Assembly (NCBI GenBank): GCA_017959625.1 | Contig: JAGDAG010000123.1 | Span: forward strand, 1 to 7,548 | From: Abditibacteriota bacterium | GTDB taxonomy: Bacteria; Armatimonadota; UBA5829 | Reading direction: 5' to 3' | DNA length: 7,548 nucleotides | Shown here: piece after piece, positions 5,907 to 7,548 of the stretch | How positions within the stretch are numbered: the first letter of the stretch is position 1 | How the letters are laid out: every line of letters begins with the position of its first letter | Notes under the pieces: model-generated | Told to the model about the DNA's origin: nothing | The model's input: only the letters and a program-made list of their open reading frames with translations | Database searches by the model: none | Position numbers and translations under genes: made by a program

Positions 5907-7067
5907 TTATTTTCTGTCCTTCATAAAATCGGGAACTTTGAAATTCCCGGTAGGGCTGTTGAAGTTCTTTTTTGCGGGAGCCGTCTGAGCCGGCGCGGCG
6001 GGAGCAGGCGTCTGGGCTTCCGTTTTCGGAGCGGGAGCAGGCTGCGTCTTGGGCTTCTGCACCGTTACGGGAGGCTTGACAAAGGAAGATGGCGCCTGGT
6101 CGAACCCGGTGGCGATCACGGTTATCTTGATCTCGTCTTCCAGCGAATTGTCGAACACGACTCCCAGGATAACCTCGGCGTTGCTGTTCCCCGCATCTGC
6201 GGCGGCGTGGATCACCGACATGGCGTCGTTGATCTCCTGAAGCTCGAAGTCTTCGCTGGCGGTAATGTTCACCAGCACGCCGGTAGCGTTGTCGATGGAG
6301 GTATCCAGAAGCTTGCTGCGGCAGGCTCCCTCGGCCGCTGTCTTGGCTCTGTTCTCGCCGGAAGCGACGCCGATGCCCATAAGAGCGGAGCCCTTGTTTT
6401 TCATGATGCTCTGAACGTCGGCAAAATCAACGTTCATCAGCCCCGCGACGACGATGATATCCGAAATGCCCTGAACGCCGTTCTTGAGAGTATCGTCGGC
6501 GATCTGGAAAGCATTTTTAAGGGTTATTTTCTTATCGCATACTTCGCTGAGCCTGCTGTTGGGTATGGTGATAAGGGTATCTACGTTTTCCTTGAGGACC
6601 TTGATACCGGCTTCTGCCTTGGCGGCGCGCTGTCCGCCCTCCCACAGAAACGGTTTTGTGACGACGCCGACGGTCAGTATACCAAGCTGCCTGGATATCG
6701 AGGCGACCACTGGAGCGGCTCCGGTGCCGGTCCCGCCGCCCATTCCGGCAGTGATGAACACCATATCGGTGCCGTCGTCTGCCTGGAGCAGTTTGATTAT
6801 CTCGTCTCTGCTGTCCTCCGCGGCCTTTTTCCCGATCACGGGATCTCCTCCCGCGCCGAGGCCCTTTGTCAGCTGCTTGCCCAAAACGATTTTTTTGTCT
6901 TCTTCGACAGTTGACAGCTGCATGACCTGCTGATCCGTGTTGAGGACCACAAAATCAACGCCCTGGACGCCGCTTTCCATCATTCTGTGAACGGCATTCA
7001 TCCCGGCGCCGCCGACGCCTAATACCTTGATCTTTGCCTGCCGCTGTACACTTGCTTCACTTGGCAT
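5907..7067 (-). CDS. ftsZ: Cell division protein FtsZ (tubulin-like GTPase)
   Basis: A complete 386-residue FtsZ, a normal length. FtsZ polymerises with GTP at midcell into the ring that recruits the division machinery. Visible landmarks are the nucleotide-binding GVGGAG at 17-22, NTD at 43-45, the tubulin signature GGGTGTG at 110-116, IPNSRL at 168-173, and the T7 loop MNVDFADVQ at 211-219 with catalytic Asp 214 and Asp 217. A Pro/Ala/Gln/Lys-rich linker covers about 332-372, and the C-terminal peptide FKVPDFMKDRK at 376-386 is the type that binds FtsA and other partners. The start is supported by AAGGAG seven bases upstream of the ATG. It follows ftsA by 16 bp, the classic order. Unusual positions: the usual SPLL after the ASGENR motif reads SKLL (252-255), and the loop after NITA reads SEDF instead of a Gly-containing version. 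Confidence 0.98.
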   Translation of the reverse strand: MPSEASVQRQAKIKVLGVGGAGMNAVHRMMESGVQGVDFVVLNTDQQVMQLSTVEEDKKIVLGKQLTKGLGAGGDPVIGKKAAEDSRDEIIKLLQADDGTDMVFITAGMGGGTGTGAAPVVASISRQLGILTVGVVTKPFLWEGGQRAAKAEAGIKVLKENVDTLITIPNSRLSEVCDKKITLKNAFQIADDTLKNGVQGISDIIVVAGLMNVDFADVQSIMKNKGSALMGIGVASGENRAKTAAEGACRSKLLDTSIDNATGVLVNITASEDFELQEINDAMSVIHAAADAGNSNAEVILGVVFDNSLEDEIKITVIATGFDQAPSSFVKPPVTVQKPKTQPAPAPKTEAQTPAPAAPAQTAPAKKNFNSPTGNFKVPDFMKDRK

Positions 7068-7074
7068 TGTATTT

Positions 7075-7080
7075 CTCCTT
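7075..7080 (-). promoter_or_regulatory. Strong ribosome binding site of ftsZ
   Basis: The minus strand reads AAGGAG followed by seven bases (AAATACA) and the ATG of ftsZ. It lies in the short gap after the ftsA stop and is the strongest ribosome site in the window together with that of the SGNH gene, in keeping with FtsZ needing to be far more abundant than FtsA. Confidence 0.85.
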
Positions 7081-7083
7081 GAG

Positions 7084-7548
7084 TTAAATTTCCGATTGTT
7101 TTTTCGGGAACAGCCTGCTGAAAAACCCGATTATTTTTTTAGCAGGCGTGACTTCCGCTATTTTTTCTTCGGCATAATCCGAAGCCATTATTTTCAGCGC
7201 TCCGAGAACGGCGTACCACCGGGGGTCTTCGGTGATATAATCCATTCCGGTAAAGCCGTAGGATCTTCCGGTCTTGACCTTGAAGCCGTGAGGGACGGCC
7301 GGAGCCAGCGAAGCCGCAAGCCCCCTGATCTTTGCCAGCCCTCCGGATATAACGTAACCCGAAAAGACCGCATCCCCGTAGCCGTGCCTTTCCACTATCT
7401 CCGCGATCCTTTCAGCAAGCTGCCTGCACAGATCCTCCAGGAGGCGGTTGTATTCCCCCGTATCGAGCCATCTCCCGCTGCCTTCGGGGCCGGAAGAGAG
7501 AGGCTTCTTTTCCGAGGCTCCCTTCAAAAGCAGATTGGAATAGTTCTC
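7084..7548 (-). CDS. ftsA: Cell division protein FtsA, C-terminal part (cut by window edge)
   Basis: The visible 154 residues are the C-terminal part of an FtsA-type actin fold; the frame is open to the window edge, so the start is outside. The actin-family adenosine-site strand reads GYVISGGLAKIRGL (visible residues 64-77), and DPRWYAVLGALKIMA (108-122) matches the FtsA segment before the C-terminal tail. The end, AKKIIGFFSRLFPKK (136-150), is a basic amphipathic helix of the kind that tethers FtsA to the membrane. FtsA anchors FtsZ filaments to the membrane by binding the FtsZ C-terminal peptide. The immediate ftsZ neighbour, 16 bp downstream, makes the assignment firm despite weak overall resemblance. 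A TTG at 7527 could be mistaken for a start, but it is an internal leucine codon. Confidence 0.9.
   Translation of the reverse strand, partial: ENYSNLLLKGASEKKPLSSGPEGSGRWLDTGEYNRLLEDLCRQLAERIAEIVERHGYGDAVFSGYVISGGLAKIRGLAASLAPAVPHGFKVKTGRSYGFTGMDYITEDPRWYAVLGALKIMASDYAEEKIAEVTPAKKIIGFFSRLFPKKQSEI

Noticed and set aside
5547..6914. A 455-codon open frame on the plus strand opposite ftsZ
   Set aside because: It is in codon register antisense to ftsZ and ends at the complement of a TCA serine codon of ftsZ. FtsZ coding is unambiguous, so this is a shadow.

Overview
All recognisable genes in this 7.5 kb bacterial window lie on the minus strand, so transcription runs from high to low coordinates. 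Two blocks are visible. Block 1 (7548 to 5907) is cell division: the 3' end of ftsA, then complete ftsZ behind a strong Shine-Dalgarno. Block 2 (5740 to 1, running off the window) is a tightly packed four-gene cluster for envelope or exopolysaccharide modification. Its genes are a large exported multidomain protein (TolB-like propeller, PKD, Ig-like, LamG-like), an exported SGNH/GDSL hydrolase with an N-terminal Ig-like domain, an AlgI-type MBOAT O-acyltransferase, and the N-terminal part of an AlgJ/AlgX-like acetyltransferase with the DTHW motif. The last gene is cut by the window edge. A 166-bp intergenic region (5741-5906) separates the blocks and holds a perfect 12-bp hairpin.

The four genes of block 2 are spaced 0, 6 and 7 nt apart and were probably co-transcribed and translationally coupled. 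By analogy with alginate (AlgI/AlgJ/AlgX) and peptidoglycan (PatA/PatB plus Ape1-type esterase) O-acetylation, the MBOAT would move an acyl group across the membrane. The AlgJ-like protein would put it on a glycan outside, and the SGNH protein would remove acyl groups or act as a second transferase. The large leading protein has domains typical of carbohydrate or surface binding and could recognise the polymer. The roles of the MBOAT and AlgJ-like proteins follow from family knowledge. The polymer, and the roles of the SGNH and large proteins, are inference.

The organism is a bacterium with a moderately high-GC genome and with both FtsA and FtsZ. That argues against lineages lacking FtsZ (Planctomycetes, Chlamydiae) and those with FtsZ but no FtsA. 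The diverged FtsZ and FtsA and the LamG/PKD-rich exported protein suggest an under-sampled phylum, perhaps Lentisphaerota/Verrucomicrobiota or Armatimonadota/Abditibacteriota, but I cannot fix this from the sequence. I see no rRNA, tRNA, mobile element, CRISPR array or phage gene. The very long plus-strand open frame (743-5698) is an antisense shadow created by codon bias, not a gene.
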